Below, in pieces: positions 17,405 to 26,394 of a stretch of DNA of 64,000 bases; the stretch's first letter is position 1, and every line of letters begins with the position of its first letter. The translations under genes were made by a program, and so were the position numbers. Below the pieces are notes generated by a model. It did not search any database. It was not told the DNA's origin and worked only from the letters and a program-made list of their open reading frames with translations. The stretch is from Micromonospora cathayae (GTDB lineage Bacteria > Actinomycetota > Actinomycetes > Mycobacteriales > Micromonosporaceae). The stretch covers positions 5,423,001 through 5,487,000 of the forward strand of contig NZ_CP118615.1 in NCBI RefSeq assembly GCF_028993575.1. Direction: 5' to 3'.

Positions 17405-18174
17405 TCAGCCGACCGGGCGGCCCACCGCTGCTCCGAGGCCGGTCGGTTCGCGGCCCAGCAACGTCCGCAGGTCGTCGGTCTGCGTCTCCAGCGCCCGGTC
17501 CGGGCCAGGGCGTGCAGCCAGCCCATCGGCCCGGCGACGGTGCCCTCCCGGGACGGCACGACCAGTACGGCGGCGAGTTGCGGGTACGCCCACAGCGGCC
17601 CGGTCAGCTCGTAGGTGCGCCCCCGGTGGGCCGGGTCGACCAGGGCCACCGCGGCCGCCTCGGCCAGGTCGGCCCGGGTGGCGGTGTGCAGGCCCCGGCC
17701 ACCGGTGGCGTGCACCAGTTCCGGGACGCCCCGGGCCGCCTCGACGAACGCGTCCGTGTAGAACGGGTTCCGCAGCAGCGTGCCGGGCAGTCCGGCGGCA
17801 CGCAGGGCCTCCTCGGTGGCGCGGTGCGCGTCGAACAGGCCGTCGATGGGCAGGAAGCTGGTGTAGACGACCGCGTCGACGCCGGCACCCGCGGCGGCCT
17901 CGACCACGTGCCGGTGCTGCGCGACCCGGCGGGCCGGATCCAGTTCGGGCGAGGAGACGAAGAGCAGGTCGGTCACCCCGGCGAACGCGCCGGCGAGACC
18001 CACCGGATCGGTGTAGTCGCCTACGCGGGTCCCGACGCCGAGGTCGGCGGCGCGGCCGGGGTCGCGGACGATCGCGACGATCCGCTCCGGTGGCACCCGG
18101 CGGCGCAGTTGGGCGACCGCGAGACGGCCGAGGTTGCCGGTGGCGCCGGTGACGCCGAACAGTCGGGCGGGCAT
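17405..18174 (-). pseudogene. NmrA-like SDR oxidoreductase with C-terminal frameshift and internal deletion
   Basis: From ATG 18174: FGVTGATGNLGRLAVAQL (NAD(P)-binding TGxxGxxG), VVYTSFLPIDGLF, GLPGTLLRNPFYTDAF and RGRTYELTGP, all typical of NmrA/YtfG-type atypical SDRs. After ELTGPLWAYPQLAAVL the usual 25-30 residues are missing. Near 17501 the frame must shift to reach the family-like end LETQTDDLRTLLGREPT, which lies in another frame and stops at 17405. One missing G in the run accgggcgctgg would explain the shift. If read without shifting, the protein runs on through unrelated sequence. It is likely inactive, or the base is a sequencing error. Confidence 0.7.
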
Positions 18175-18301
18175 GGCGCCCACCGTGCCGTCCGCCCCCG
18201 GCCGGCGGCAACCCGATTCCCGACCGGTGGCGAACGTGGTCGCCGGCCGGGCGGCCCACCCGCTGTCGAGGACGGGCGTGGAGCCGGAGCGGGCCAGACC
18301 C

Positions 18302-18330
18302 TTGAATGGATTTACGGGTGACGATACATT
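18302..18330 (+). promoter_or_regulatory. Sigma70-like promoter for the CBM13-beta-helix gene
   Basis: ttgaat (18302-18307) and tacatt (18325-18330) with a 17-bp spacer, each matching 4 of 6 consensus bases, about 90 bp before the start codon. Confidence 0.5.
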
Positions 18331-18344
18331 CGCGCCATCTCCGG

Positions 18345-18356
18345 GAAAGCGTTTGC
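18345..18356. promoter_or_regulatory. LacI-family operator-like site
   Basis: gaaagcgtttgc fits the LacI/CcpA-type consensus GNAANCGNTTNC at every fixed position and sits 15 bp after the proposed -10 box, where a sugar-responsive repressor would block transcription. Confidence 0.55.
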
Positions 18357-18417
18357 TGGACACATGGGCGGTGTCCGGCCGGTCCGTCCACCACCACTCC
18401 CCCACCGAGGAGCCTCG

Positions 18418-20028
18418 ATGGCATTCACCAGCACGGCAGCGCGCCCACGCCGCTGGCGGCTCGCCGCGGCGGCCACGGCCGCCCTCGCCCTGATCGGCGT
18501 CGACCTGACGGTCACCGCGCCGGCCGCCTCGGCGGCCACCGTCGACACCGGTGCCAGCTACGTGTTCGTCAACCGGCACAGCGGCAAGGCGATGGACCTG
18601 TACAACTGGTCCACCGCCGACGGCGCGCCGGTCAACCAGTACGCCCGCAACGACCTCGCCGTGCAGCAGTGGCAGTTCGTCGACGTGGGCGGCGGCTACT
18701 ACCAGATCCGCTCGGCGCACAGCGGCAAGGTGCTCGAGCTGCCCAACGCCACCGACGGCGTGCAGCTCGTCCAGAACCCGGCGACCAGCGGAAACACCCG
18801 CCAGCACTTCCGGCTCGCCGACTCCGACAGCGGGTACGTCCGGTTCGTCAACCGGCACTCGAACAAGGCCCTGGACGTCTGGGCGTGGTCCACCGCCGAC
18901 GGCGGGATGATCTCGCAGTACGCCGACGTCGACGGCTGGAACCAGCAGTGGCAACTGGCCCGGGTCGGCTCGTCGGCCGACTGCGGCAGCGGCGCGTTCC
19001 AGGCCGAGGCGGTGCTGTCCGGCAGCACCTGGACCGCCCGCAACGGCGGCAGCACCGTGTACACCGGCACCGACATGCGCGCCGCCGTCCAGGCCGCGAT
19101 CAACAGCCTCACCGCCGGGCGCACGTCCAAGCAGCGGGTGGTCGTCCGGGGCTCCGGGTCGATCAGCGCCGGTTCCCGGATCTCGCTGCCCAGCTACACC
19201 ACCATCGACGTGTGCGGCACCATCAACGTCACCGGCTCCGGCAGCGGCGACCAGGCGCCGATCTACTCGCGCGGCACCACCCAGATCGAGGTGCAGCACC
19301 TGAACGTCACCGGCGCGCCGCTGTACGGGATCTTCCTGCGCAACGTCACCAACGTGGTCCTCGGGCAGATCGACATGCGGCTCTCCGGCGGGCTCGGCAT
19401 CCGGATCGACAACCGGGGCGACACCAGCCAGTGGACCCGCAACGTCCGCATCGACAACGTGTACGTGTCCGGGGCCGGTTCGCACGCGGTGGAGACGTAC
19501 GGCGTGGACGGGCTGACCGTCGGCACCGTCACCGCGCGCAACGTCGGCGAGTCCGGCCTGCTGCTCAACCAGACCATCAACGCCACGGTCACCACCGTCG
19601 ACGCGGAGAACGCCGGCACCGGCACCGGGTACGCCGCGTTCCGGATGGCCAACCGCAACGGTCGGATCGGCGACAGCTACCCGACCAACATCCGGGTCGG
19701 TACGGTCCGGGCCCGGGGCGGCGGCCGGGGCGTCTTCTGCGTCTCCGAGTCCGGCGGCGCGACGATCGACCGGGTGGACATCGCCAACACCGGCAACAAC
19801 GCGGTCCTGATCGAGAACTGCTACGGCGTGAGCCTGGCGACCAACGGCGGGACGATCAGCGGCGGTGGGGAGGTCCGGTTGGCCGCGCGCACCGAGTTCC
19901 CCGGCAACCGGGACATCACCCTGCGGAACTTCACGCTGGTGAACAACCGGATCGTGGAAAGTCCCTGCGCGACCAACTTCGTGATCAGCAACGTCGTGTT
20001 GTCCAACTCCACGATCAGCCGGTGCTGA
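18418..20028 (+). CDS. Secreted CBM13 (ricin-B) - right-handed beta-helix protein
   Basis: 536 residues from the ATG after gaggagcctcg. Sec signal peptide (cleavage after PAASAA, about residue 40). Residues about 45-185 form a ricin-B lectin fold, with repeated FVNRHSGKAMDLY, QQWQFV, RFVNRHSNKALDVW and QQWQLA (QxW motifs). The rest, about 190-536, is a right-handed parallel beta-helix rich in N-V-x-I/V rungs (VRIDNVYVSGAGSHAVE, VDIANTGNNAVLIENCYG), as in polysaccharide lyases and GH28-like enzymes. I cannot assign a catalytic family from motifs. It likely binds and cleaves a plant or microbial polysaccharide outside the cell. A promoter and LacI-type operator precede it. Confidence 0.8.
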   Translation: MAFTSTAARPRRWRLAAAATAALALIGVDLTVTAPAASAATVDTGASYVFVNRHSGKAMDLYNWSTADGAPVNQYARNDLAVQQWQFVDVGGGYYQIRSAHSGKVLELPNATDGVQLVQNPATSGNTRQHFRLADSDSGYVRFVNRHSNKALDVWAWSTADGGMISQYADVDGWNQQWQLARVGSSADCGSGAFQAEAVLSGSTWTARNGGSTVYTGTDMRAAVQAAINSLTAGRTSKQRVVVRGSGSISAGSRISLPSYTTIDVCGTINVTGSGSGDQAPIYSRGTTQIEVQHLNVTGAPLYGIFLRNVTNVVLGQIDMRLSGGLGIRIDNRGDTSQWTRNVRIDNVYVSGAGSHAVETYGVDGLTVGTVTARNVGESGLLLNQTINATVTTVDAENAGTGTGYAAFRMANRNGRIGDSYPTNIRVGTVRARGGGRGVFCVSESGGATIDRVDIANTGNNAVLIENCYGVSLATNGGTISGGGEVRLAARTEFPGNRDITLRNFTLVNNRIVESPCATNFVISNVVLSNSTISRC

Positions 20029-20039
20029 CCGGACGCTGA

Positions 20040-20091
20040 CCGGTCGACGGGGGCGACGCCAGCGGCGGGTGGCGTCGTCCCCGTCGACCGG
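20040..20091. terminator. 22-bp hairpin terminator
   Basis: A 22-nt arm at 20040-20061 and its complement at 20070-20091 (one G.U pair, 8-nt loop), 12 bp after the beta-helix gene stop. Confidence 0.85.
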
Positions 20092-20104
20092 CACTGAGTG
20101 GATC

Positions 20105-20133
20105 TTGACCGGGATATTCGCAGGTCATAGGCT
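20105..20133 (+). promoter_or_regulatory. Candidate promoter of the M14 peptidase gene
   Basis: ttgacc (20105-20110), 17-bp spacer, taggct (20128-20133); 44 bp before the start codon and directly after the preceding terminator. Confidence 0.45.
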
Positions 20134-20176
20134 CCGGCCACCCTGAGCTGTCTCCCGGGAAGGGCAGAGAAGCGAC

Positions 20177-23008
20177 ATGGTTCCACTGAAGCGTCCCGCG
20201 TGGACGAGGTCCCGGAAGCGACTGGCCGGCGCGGCCACCATCGCTCTCCTGGCCGGGCTGAACCCCCTGGTGACCGGCGCGCCGGCCGGCGCCGCACCCC
20301 AACCCACCACCTGCGTCGACGACCCCACCGCCCGGCTGACCACCGTGCCGAGCCCGGAGGCCGCGCTCGGCTTCCCGCTCGGCACCGGCCAGCAGCGGGT
20401 GGTCACCAACGACGAGATCCGCCACTACCTGGCGGCCGTCGACGCCGCCTCGGACCGGGTCGTCACCGGAGTCATGACCACCAGCGTGCTCGGTCAGCCG
20501 CTGCCGTACGCGGTGGTGTCGAACCCCCGCAACGTGCGCAACGGGGCGCTGAAGCGGATCGCCGACGACCTGCGCGACCTGCGCGACCCGCGCCGGACCT
20601 CCGCCCGGCAGGCCGCCCGCACCGCCGCCGACACCCCGGCCATCGTCTGGGTCACCGCGAACGTGCACGGCGGCGAGAAGAGCGGCGCGGACGCCGCCCT
20701 GAAGACCCTGTACGAGCTGGCCGCCGGCCTGTCCTGCGACGTGGCGCAACGCAACGACAACCTGGTCACCATCATCGTGCCGACCCAGAACCCGGACGGC
20801 CGGGACGCCAGCCGGCGGCAGAACGAGTTCGGCTTCGACATGAACCGGGACTGGTTCGCCCGCACCCAGCAGGAGACCGACGGCAAGCTGGAGCTGATGC
20901 GGCAGTACCCGCCGCAGGTCTTCGTCGACGCCCACGAGATGGGTGGCCGGCAGTACTTCTTCCCGCCGAACGCCGACCCGATCCACCACGAGATCGCCGG
21001 TGAGGTGGTCGACTGGATCAACCGGATCGGTGACGCCAACAAGGCCGGCTTCGGGTACAACGGCGCCTGCGGTGGAGCCGTCACCACCGAGTGCTACTTC
21101 AACTACTCGACCTACGACCTGTTCTTCATGGGCTACGGGGACACCGTGCCGGCGGCCGGGTTCGGCGCGGCCGGCATGACCTTCGAGAAGGGCAGCGCCT
21201 CGGCGGTGCCGGACCGGGTGCAGCAGCAGTTCCACACCCAGTGGTCCACACTGGGTTGGGCGGCGGCCAACCGGCACGAACTGCTCACCGACTACTACCG
21301 GATCTGGGTCGACGCGCTCGCCCAGGGCCGCGCCGGCACGCTGGAGCCCAACGAGGTGGTCCAGCCCACCAACGAGGTGCGGTTCCCGGTGCCGGCCGTC
21401 CCGATCCGGTCGTACTTCCTGCTGCCCGACCGGCAGCTCGCCGACGTCCGGCAACTCGTCGAGCGGCTGCGCCGGATGGACGTCGAGGTCTACCAGGTAC
21501 GCAAGCCCACGAAGCTGTTCACCGCCCGGATCTTCGGCGGCCGGACGGCCACCGACGTCACCGTGCCCGAGGGCGCGTACTGGATCCCGATGGACCAGCC
21601 GCAGAAGCACTGGATCCAGGCCATCATGGGCGAGGACCCGTACACCCCGTTCCCGTACTTCTACGACGTGTCGTCCTGGAGCAACCCGCTGCTGATGGGC
21701 GTGAACGCCCTCTACACCGGGGACGACGTCCGGCCGCCGGCCACCCTGGTCCGGGGCATCTCCGGCGGCAGGACCTCGGCGGCCGGGGCGAAGGGCTCGT
21801 ACACCTACCCGCTGGACTCGGCGGCCGCCGCCGAGTACACCTTCGCGCTGCTCGGCCGGGGCGTACCGGTGGTGCGGGACCTGACCACCGGTGAGGTCGG
21901 CCTGCCGGCCAGGAGCCTGACCCGGGAGGTCGACGAGCTGGCCGAGTCGCTCGGGGTGACCCTGACCCCGAACAGGTCACCGGCCAGCGGCACCCCGCTC
22001 TCCCGGCCCGACGTGGGCCTGTTCCAGGGCACCGGCATCTCCACCACCTCCGGTTCGCACGGCGAGGCCCGGTACGTGCTCGGCAAGCGCTGGGGGCTGG
22101 ACCTGACCCCGGTGACCACCGCCGACATCAACGACAACACCCCGGCGTTCACCGGACGGGACGTGCTGCTCGTACCGGACGGCAGCAGCGCCACCGGCGG
22201 GCTCACCGCCACCGGCCAGGCCAACCTGCGGGCCTGGGTGGCCCAGGGCAACACGTACGTCGGGCTGCGCAACGAGGGCACCCGGATGGCCCGGTCGGCC
22301 GGGCTCACCTCGACCACCGAGAAGCCCAAGCCGGCCGGCTACACCGTGATCGGCTCGCACCTGCGGGTGAACGTGGACGGTGACAGCCCGGTGGCGCTGG
22401 GCCGCCCGGCGGAGGACTTCGAGTTCAACAACAACGACACGATCCTCAACCCGAGCAGCACCGGCACCAACGTGCTGACCTACCCGACCGGGGACACCTT
22501 CTGGGCCAACGGCTACACCGTCAACGGTGACGCGCTCAAGGGCACGGTCGCGCTGGTGGACGAGCCGACCGGGGCCGGTCGGGCGGTGCTGTTCGCGTTC
22601 AACCCGCTGTTCCGGGCGTACAACGAGAACGGCCTGCACCTGGTGGCGAACGCGCTGCTGTACCCGACGGCGGACCCGGCCGACGCGCCGGCCGCGCGCG
22701 GCTCCGCGCAGCGGACGACCGGGGTGGACCCGGCGCGGGCCGCCGCGGCGGCGTCGCCGGTGGTGGACGACCTGGGTGGCGGTTGGCGGCCGATCACCAT
22801 CGAGGTGGCCGCCGCCGACCAGGCCCGGACCGAGGCGGTGGTGGACCGGTTCACCGGCACCGCCCGGGTGAGCGCCGGGGCGGACGGCGCGGTCCGGTTG
22901 GTGATCCCGAACCCGGCCGGACTCCAGTCCGACGAGCATCCGTTCCTGGGTGACCTGGTCCGGGCGCTGGCGGACGCCGGCGTCCCGCTGCGGTCGCTGG
23001 TGGCCTGA
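20177..23008 (+). CDS. Secreted M14-family zinc carboxypeptidase-like protein
   Basis: 943 residues with an N-terminal Sec signal (KRLAGAATIALLAGL, cleavage near APAGAAPQ). M14 fold in residues about 70-400: NVHGGEKSG (HxxE zinc ligands), TQNPDGRDASRRQ, DMNRDWF, FVDAHEMGG (third His) and MTFEKGSAS with the general-base Glu region. About 500 further residues of mixed beta domains follow, longer than a simple carboxypeptidase. It probably trims C-terminal residues from proteins or peptides outside the cell. Only a weak agagaag ribosome site is seen. It is flanked by terminators on both sides, so it is transcribed alone. Confidence 0.82.
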   Translation: MVPLKRPAWTRSRKRLAGAATIALLAGLNPLVTGAPAGAAPQPTTCVDDPTARLTTVPSPEAALGFPLGTGQQRVVTNDEIRHYLAAVDAASDRVVTGVMTTSVLGQPLPYAVVSNPRNVRNGALKRIADDLRDLRDPRRTSARQAARTAADTPAIVWVTANVHGGEKSGADAALKTLYELAAGLSCDVAQRNDNLVTIIVPTQNPDGRDASRRQNEFGFDMNRDWFARTQQETDGKLELMRQYPPQVFVDAHEMGGRQYFFPPNADPIHHEIAGEVVDWINRIGDANKAGFGYNGACGGAVTTECYFNYSTYDLFFMGYGDTVPAAGFGAAGMTFEKGSASAVPDRVQQQFHTQWSTLGWAAANRHELLTDYYRIWVDALAQGRAGTLEPNEVVQPTNEVRFPVPAVPIRSYFLLPDRQLADVRQLVERLRRMDVEVYQVRKPTKLFTARIFGGRTATDVTVPEGAYWIPMDQPQKHWIQAIMGEDPYTPFPYFYDVSSWSNPLLMGVNALYTGDDVRPPATLVRGISGGRTSAAGAKGSYTYPLDSAAAAEYTFALLGRGVPVVRDLTTGEVGLPARSLTREVDELAESLGVTLTPNRSPASGTPLSRPDVGLFQGTGISTTSGSHGEARYVLGKRWGLDLTPVTTADINDNTPAFTGRDVLLVPDGSSATGGLTATGQANLRAWVAQGNTYVGLRNEGTRMARSAGLTSTTEKPKPAGYTVIGSHLRVNVDGDSPVALGRPAEDFEFNNNDTILNPSSTGTNVLTYPTGDTFWANGYTVNGDALKGTVALVDEPTGAGRAVLFAFNPLFRAYNENGLHLVANALLYPTADPADAPAARGSAQRTTGVDPARAAAAASPVVDDLGGGWRPITIEVAAADQARTEAVVDRFTGTARVSAGADGAVRLVIPNPAGLQSDEHPFLGDLVRALADAGVPLRSLVA

Positions 23009-23014
23009 ACCGAC

Positions 23015-23050
23015 GGTGGTCCGGCCGGGCCTGCGCCCGGCCGGACCACC
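23015..23050. terminator. Perfect 16-bp bidirectional hairpin
   Basis: ggtggtccggccgggc, loop ctgc, then the exact reverse complement, between the convergent M14 peptidase (+) and cellulase (-) stops. Confidence 0.9.
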
Positions 23051-23064
23051 TGGGATGCGGCGGG

Positions 23065-25161
23065 TCAGCCGACGGTGCCGGTGACGTTGCCACCGGTCTT
23101 GGTCACCTTGTAGGTGAGCTTCGCCCCGCTCCAGAAGTGGAAGGTGAGGGTCACCGGGGCGCCCTCGTTGACCTCGGCGAAGAACTCGGGCTTCAGGGTG
23201 ATGGTGTTGCTGGCGTAGTTCGGCGCGAACGTCACGTCGAACTCCTTGTACGAGGTCCAGTTGTGCGGGCCGGCGTTGCTGCCGTCGGCGTACTTCGCCT
23301 CCATGGTGGCGAGCTGGTCACCGCGGAACTGGGTGGGGACGTTGAACGCGGCGGTGGTGCCGGTGGCGTTGGACAGCACCGGCGTGTCGTAGCTGATGAT
23401 GTCGATCCGCCACGGGACGCCCGCCGAGAAGTGCGCGTGCAGCGTCGAGTTGACGCCGTACGCCCGGTTGCCGGTCAGCCGGGTCAGCGCGGCGGCGGTG
23501 AGGGTGAGCTGGTCGCCGCTGACCGTGTAGTCGGTGCCCCGGACCAGGTCGGTGCCGCCCTGCTTCAGGCTGACGAACGAGGTGCCGTTCAGGTTCAGCG
23601 TGAGGGTCTTGCTGCTGATCGCGCTGGCCTTGGCGTTGTAGACCTGGTCGGACGAGGCGGTGCCGGACCGGGTGGTCCAGCTCGACTTGATCTGCCCGAA
23701 CAGCTCCGGGTCCTTCCAGGTGAACGCGGTGCGGTTGAGGTGCTGGCCGTTGTCCCAGAGCATGGTGGTCAGCTTCTTCGACCGGGCGTAGTAGCCGAGG
23801 AACTCGAAGAACTTGAGCTTCTCGCCCTGCTGGATGGTGCCGGTGTGCCGGTCGAAGCCGAGCAGGCCGTACTCGCCGACGATCACCGGGATGCCCCGGG
23901 CCACGAAGGAGTTGTACACCCGGTCGAACGAGTCGGTCAGGTCCTTCTGCACGGTCGCGTCGAAGCGGGTGCCGCCGGCGACGTTCACGCTGAACGGCCA
24001 GTAGCCGTAGAAGTGCACGGTGGCGATCAGGTTCCGGTCGTTGAGCTTGGTGAAGGTGGCGCTCAGCTCGTCGATGCGGGCCTGCTCGGACGAGGTGTGC
24101 AGGGTCGGCAGCACCAGCAGCCGGGTGGCGTTGTTGCCGCCGGAGGCCCGGACGATGCGGTGGAACGACGTGTTCAGCTCGTCGAGCAGGGTGGCGTTCT
24201 GGGCGTCGCCGGAGCTGCCGGTGAACTGCGGCTCGTTGACGCTCTCGAAGACCAGCTTCGGCGAGGAGCTGCGGAAGGTGCTGGAGAGCTGGGTCCAGAT
24301 CGAGTTGTACTTGTTCAGCACGTTGGTGCGGTCGGTGGGCATGGTGTTGATCCACTGCCACGAGTCGTGGTGAATGTTGATCATCACGTAGAAGCCGTCG
24401 GCGAGCGCCCAGTCGACGACCTCCTTGACCCGGTTCAGGTAGGCGGCCTCGATGGTGTAGCTCGGCGCGCCGCCCAGGTGGGCGCTCCAGGTCACCGGGA
24501 TACGGATGCTCTTGAAGCCCTGCGCCCTGACGTTGTCCAGCAGCGCCTCGGTGATGCGCGGGTTGCCCCAGGCGGTCTCGTCGCTGCCGACCGCGTCGAG
24601 CGAGTTGCCGAGGTTCCAGCCGGGCTGCATCGCCGCGACGGCGGCCATCGCGTCACCGGCCGGCGGCGGGGTGGTCGGGGGCGGCGTGGTGGGCGGCGGG
24701 GTGGTGGGCGGCGGCGTGGTGCCGACCGTACCGTTGCAGGTGGTGCCGTTGAGCGCGAACGAGGTCGGCGCGGTGTTCGTGCCGGACCAGGAGCCGTTGA
24801 ACCCGAACGAGGTCGACGCGTTCGTGGCGAGCGATCCGTTGTAGTCGACGTTGGTGGCGGTGACGGCGGCACCGGAGGCGGTGACGGTGGCGCTCCACGC
24901 CTGGGTCACCTGCTGCCCGGACGGGAAGGTCCAGGTCAGCCGCCAACCGTTGATGGCGTCGCCGAGGTTCTTGATGGTCACGTTGGCGCTGAAGCCGCCC
25001 TGCCACTGGCTGCCGACCGCATAGGTCACCTGGCAGCCGGCGGCGGCCTGGGCGGTGCCCACCATCATCATGGCGAAGCCGACCACCAGGGCGGCGATGG
25101 TGCCGCCGACCAGGCTGAGTCGCCATCGGGTTCGTTGGAGTGTGCCGCGCATGCCGGTCAT
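23065..25161 (-). CDS. CBM2 - GH5 endoglucanase (cellulase) with C-terminal CBM_X2-like domain
   Basis: 698 residues from the ATG at 25161, preceded by aaggag. Order: Sec signal (to about 40, ending GTAQAAA); CBM2 ([34 protein letters not shown]) to about 145; a Pro/Thr linker encoded by 15-bp repeats; GH5 domain with [34 protein letters not shown] (acid/base Glu) and IVGEYGLLG (nucleophile Glu); then an Ig-like CBM_X2 module ([24 protein letters not shown]) and a second beta domain. It cleaves cellulose or related beta-glucans outside the cell. Upstream lies a perfect 19-bp palindrome (25249). Transcribed convergently to the M14 gene. Confidence 0.93.
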   Translation of the reverse strand: MTGMRGTLQRTRWRLSLVGGTIAALVVGFAMMMVGTAQAAAGCQVTYAVGSQWQGGFSANVTIKNLGDAINGWRLTWTFPSGQQVTQAWSATVTASGAAVTATNVDYNGSLATNASTSFGFNGSWSGTNTAPTSFALNGTTCNGTVGTTPPPTTPPPTTPPPTTPPPAGDAMAAVAAMQPGWNLGNSLDAVGSDETAWGNPRITEALLDNVRAQGFKSIRIPVTWSAHLGGAPSYTIEAAYLNRVKEVVDWALADGFYVMINIHHDSWQWINTMPTDRTNVLNKYNSIWTQLSSTFRSSSPKLVFESVNEPQFTGSSGDAQNATLLDELNTSFHRIVRASGGNNATRLLVLPTLHTSSEQARIDELSATFTKLNDRNLIATVHFYGYWPFSVNVAGGTRFDATVQKDLTDSFDRVYNSFVARGIPVIVGEYGLLGFDRHTGTIQQGEKLKFFEFLGYYARSKKLTTMLWDNGQHLNRTAFTWKDPELFGQIKSSWTTRSGTASSDQVYNAKASAISSKTLTLNLNGTSFVSLKQGGTDLVRGTDYTVSGDQLTLTAAALTRLTGNRAYGVNSTLHAHFSAGVPWRIDIISYDTPVLSNATGTTAAFNVPTQFRGDQLATMEAKYADGSNAGPHNWTSYKEFDVTFAPNYASNTITLKPEFFAEVNEGAPVTLTFHFWSGAKLTYKVTKTGGNVTGTVG
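24660..24720 (-). repeat. 15-bp repeats encoding the cellulase PPPTT linker
   Basis: Imperfect 15-bp units of the type ggcggcggggtggtg (plus strand) encode successive T-P-P-P-T blocks between CBM2 and GH5. Similar repeats occur in the pectate lyase and pectin methylesterase linkers. Confidence 0.7.
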
Positions 25162-25248
25162 CGCTGCTCCTTGCCGCAGACGGGGGTGTTTCGGTGGGGG
25201 TGGAACGCCCGCCGCCCACGCCGGCAACGTCCACGTCAGGCGCAGATT

Positions 25249-25267
25249 AAGTTTGGAGTCCAAACTT
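25249..25267. promoter_or_regulatory. Perfect 19-bp palindrome upstream of the cellulase
   Basis: aagtttgga-g-tccaaactt: 9-bp arms and one central base, 88 bp before the cellulase ATG and 165 bp before the divergent + gene. The AT-rich sequence stands out from its surroundings. It is a likely repressor operator; AGTTTG/CAAACT half-sites recall ROK or LacI-type sugar regulators, but the regulator is not encoded nearby. The rest of 25162-25431 shows no gene. Confidence 0.7.
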
Positions 25268-25431
25268 TGTCAATCGATCCCCCACGATCACCAGAGGCCG
25301 GCGCCCGCCGCGCACCCCGACCCGGCCGACCGCCACAGTGGAGCGACAATGGATGGTGGTCCGCTCCGCCGTCCTGTTGCACCGACAGTTCTCCGCTACG
25401 CGTCAGTCCGGTCCCCGTAAGGTGAGAAAAC

Positions 25432-26394
25432 GTGCCACCTCGCAGATCCAAGCGGCCCAAAGGCCAGCGCAAGCCGTCGAATCGACAGGCGGAAACGCAG
25501 CCGTCTCCCCAACCGTCAGGCGGGCAGCCGGACCAGTCCGGGGCAGGTACCTCGCGCCGGACCCTGCTGTTGGCGGCCGGCGGCGCAGCGGCCAGCGCGG
25601 TCGTCGGCGCGGTGGTCGCCGAGGTAGCGAACCGGATCACCTCGTCCGAGCAGGCGGTACGGGACGACCGGGCGGTCGAGGAGGCCAAGCGGTCGTCGGC
25701 CCGGCAGAAGCCGCCCCTCACCGCCAACGCCTACTACTACAACCGGTCGGATGAGGCAATGGTGTGGGCGCTTCCGAGGCCGCTGACCGATCAGGAGCGG
25801 CAGCGGCTCGTCACCCCGCCGTCGCCCGGGTCCCTGGGTCTGGCCCCGGATTCCTTCACGGACGTCGTCCACGGGGTGATGCAGTACACCGCAGAGCCCC
25901 ACCGGTTACTGACCCGGATCCGGATCTCCGTGGTCGGCCAGTGGAGCGGTCCGGTGTTCGTCAGACAGATCCGGGCCAGGGTGGTGCGACGAACTCCGCC
26001 GATCTCCGGTGCCTTCCTCTTCCACAACAGCCAGGGTGGAGGGGAGCCACTGGAGATTGGCTTCGACCTGGACGAGCCGGACAGCCTCGCGCGGCTGGTC
26101 GGGTCGGACGGGCACACCCTCGGTGCGGCATACCTGGATCGCCGATCGCTCACCCTCTCGCCGAACGAGCCGCTCACCATCGACGTGCAGGCGTACACGG
26201 CCCGCTCGTACTGTGAGTGGGTCATCGAGCTCGACCTCGACCTCGACGGCAAGCGCCGAACGCACGTCGTCGACGACCACGGCCAGCCGTTCCGCAGCAC
26301 CGGTCTGGCCCGCCACTACCAGGACAGGTACTACATGCACATCACCAACGGTTGGACCGCCGAGGGTGCTGGTCCTCCCAGCTACAAGACGTGA
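25432..26394 (+). CDS. Hypothetical membrane-anchored protein
   Basis: 320 residues from GTG 25432 (aaggtgag upstream). A basic, Pro/Gln-rich 45-residue leader precedes SRRTLLLAAGGAAASAVVGAVVAEV, which looks like a twin-arginine signal or an N-terminal anchor; the remaining 240 residues would be outside. They are a soluble beta-rich domain (LTRIRISVVGQWSGPVFVRQ, EPLEIGFDLDEPDSL, WVIELDLDLDGKRRTHVV) with no enzyme motif that I recognise. The stop overlaps the next gene (GTGA). The two proteins share related elements (a C-terminal Y-x-W/E beta segment and a similar plan), so they may form a pair. Confidence 0.7.
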   Translation: MPPRRSKRPKGQRKPSNRQAETQPSPQPSGGQPDQSGAGTSRRTLLLAAGGAAASAVVGAVVAEVANRITSSEQAVRDDRAVEEAKRSSARQKPPLTANAYYYNRSDEAMVWALPRPLTDQERQRLVTPPSPGSLGLAPDSFTDVVHGVMQYTAEPHRLLTRIRISVVGQWSGPVFVRQIRARVVRRTPPISGAFLFHNSQGGGEPLEIGFDLDEPDSLARLVGSDGHTLGAAYLDRRSLTLSPNEPLTIDVQAYTARSYCEWVIELDLDLDGKRRTHVVDDHGQPFRSTGLARHYQDRYYMHITNGWTAEGAGPPSYKT

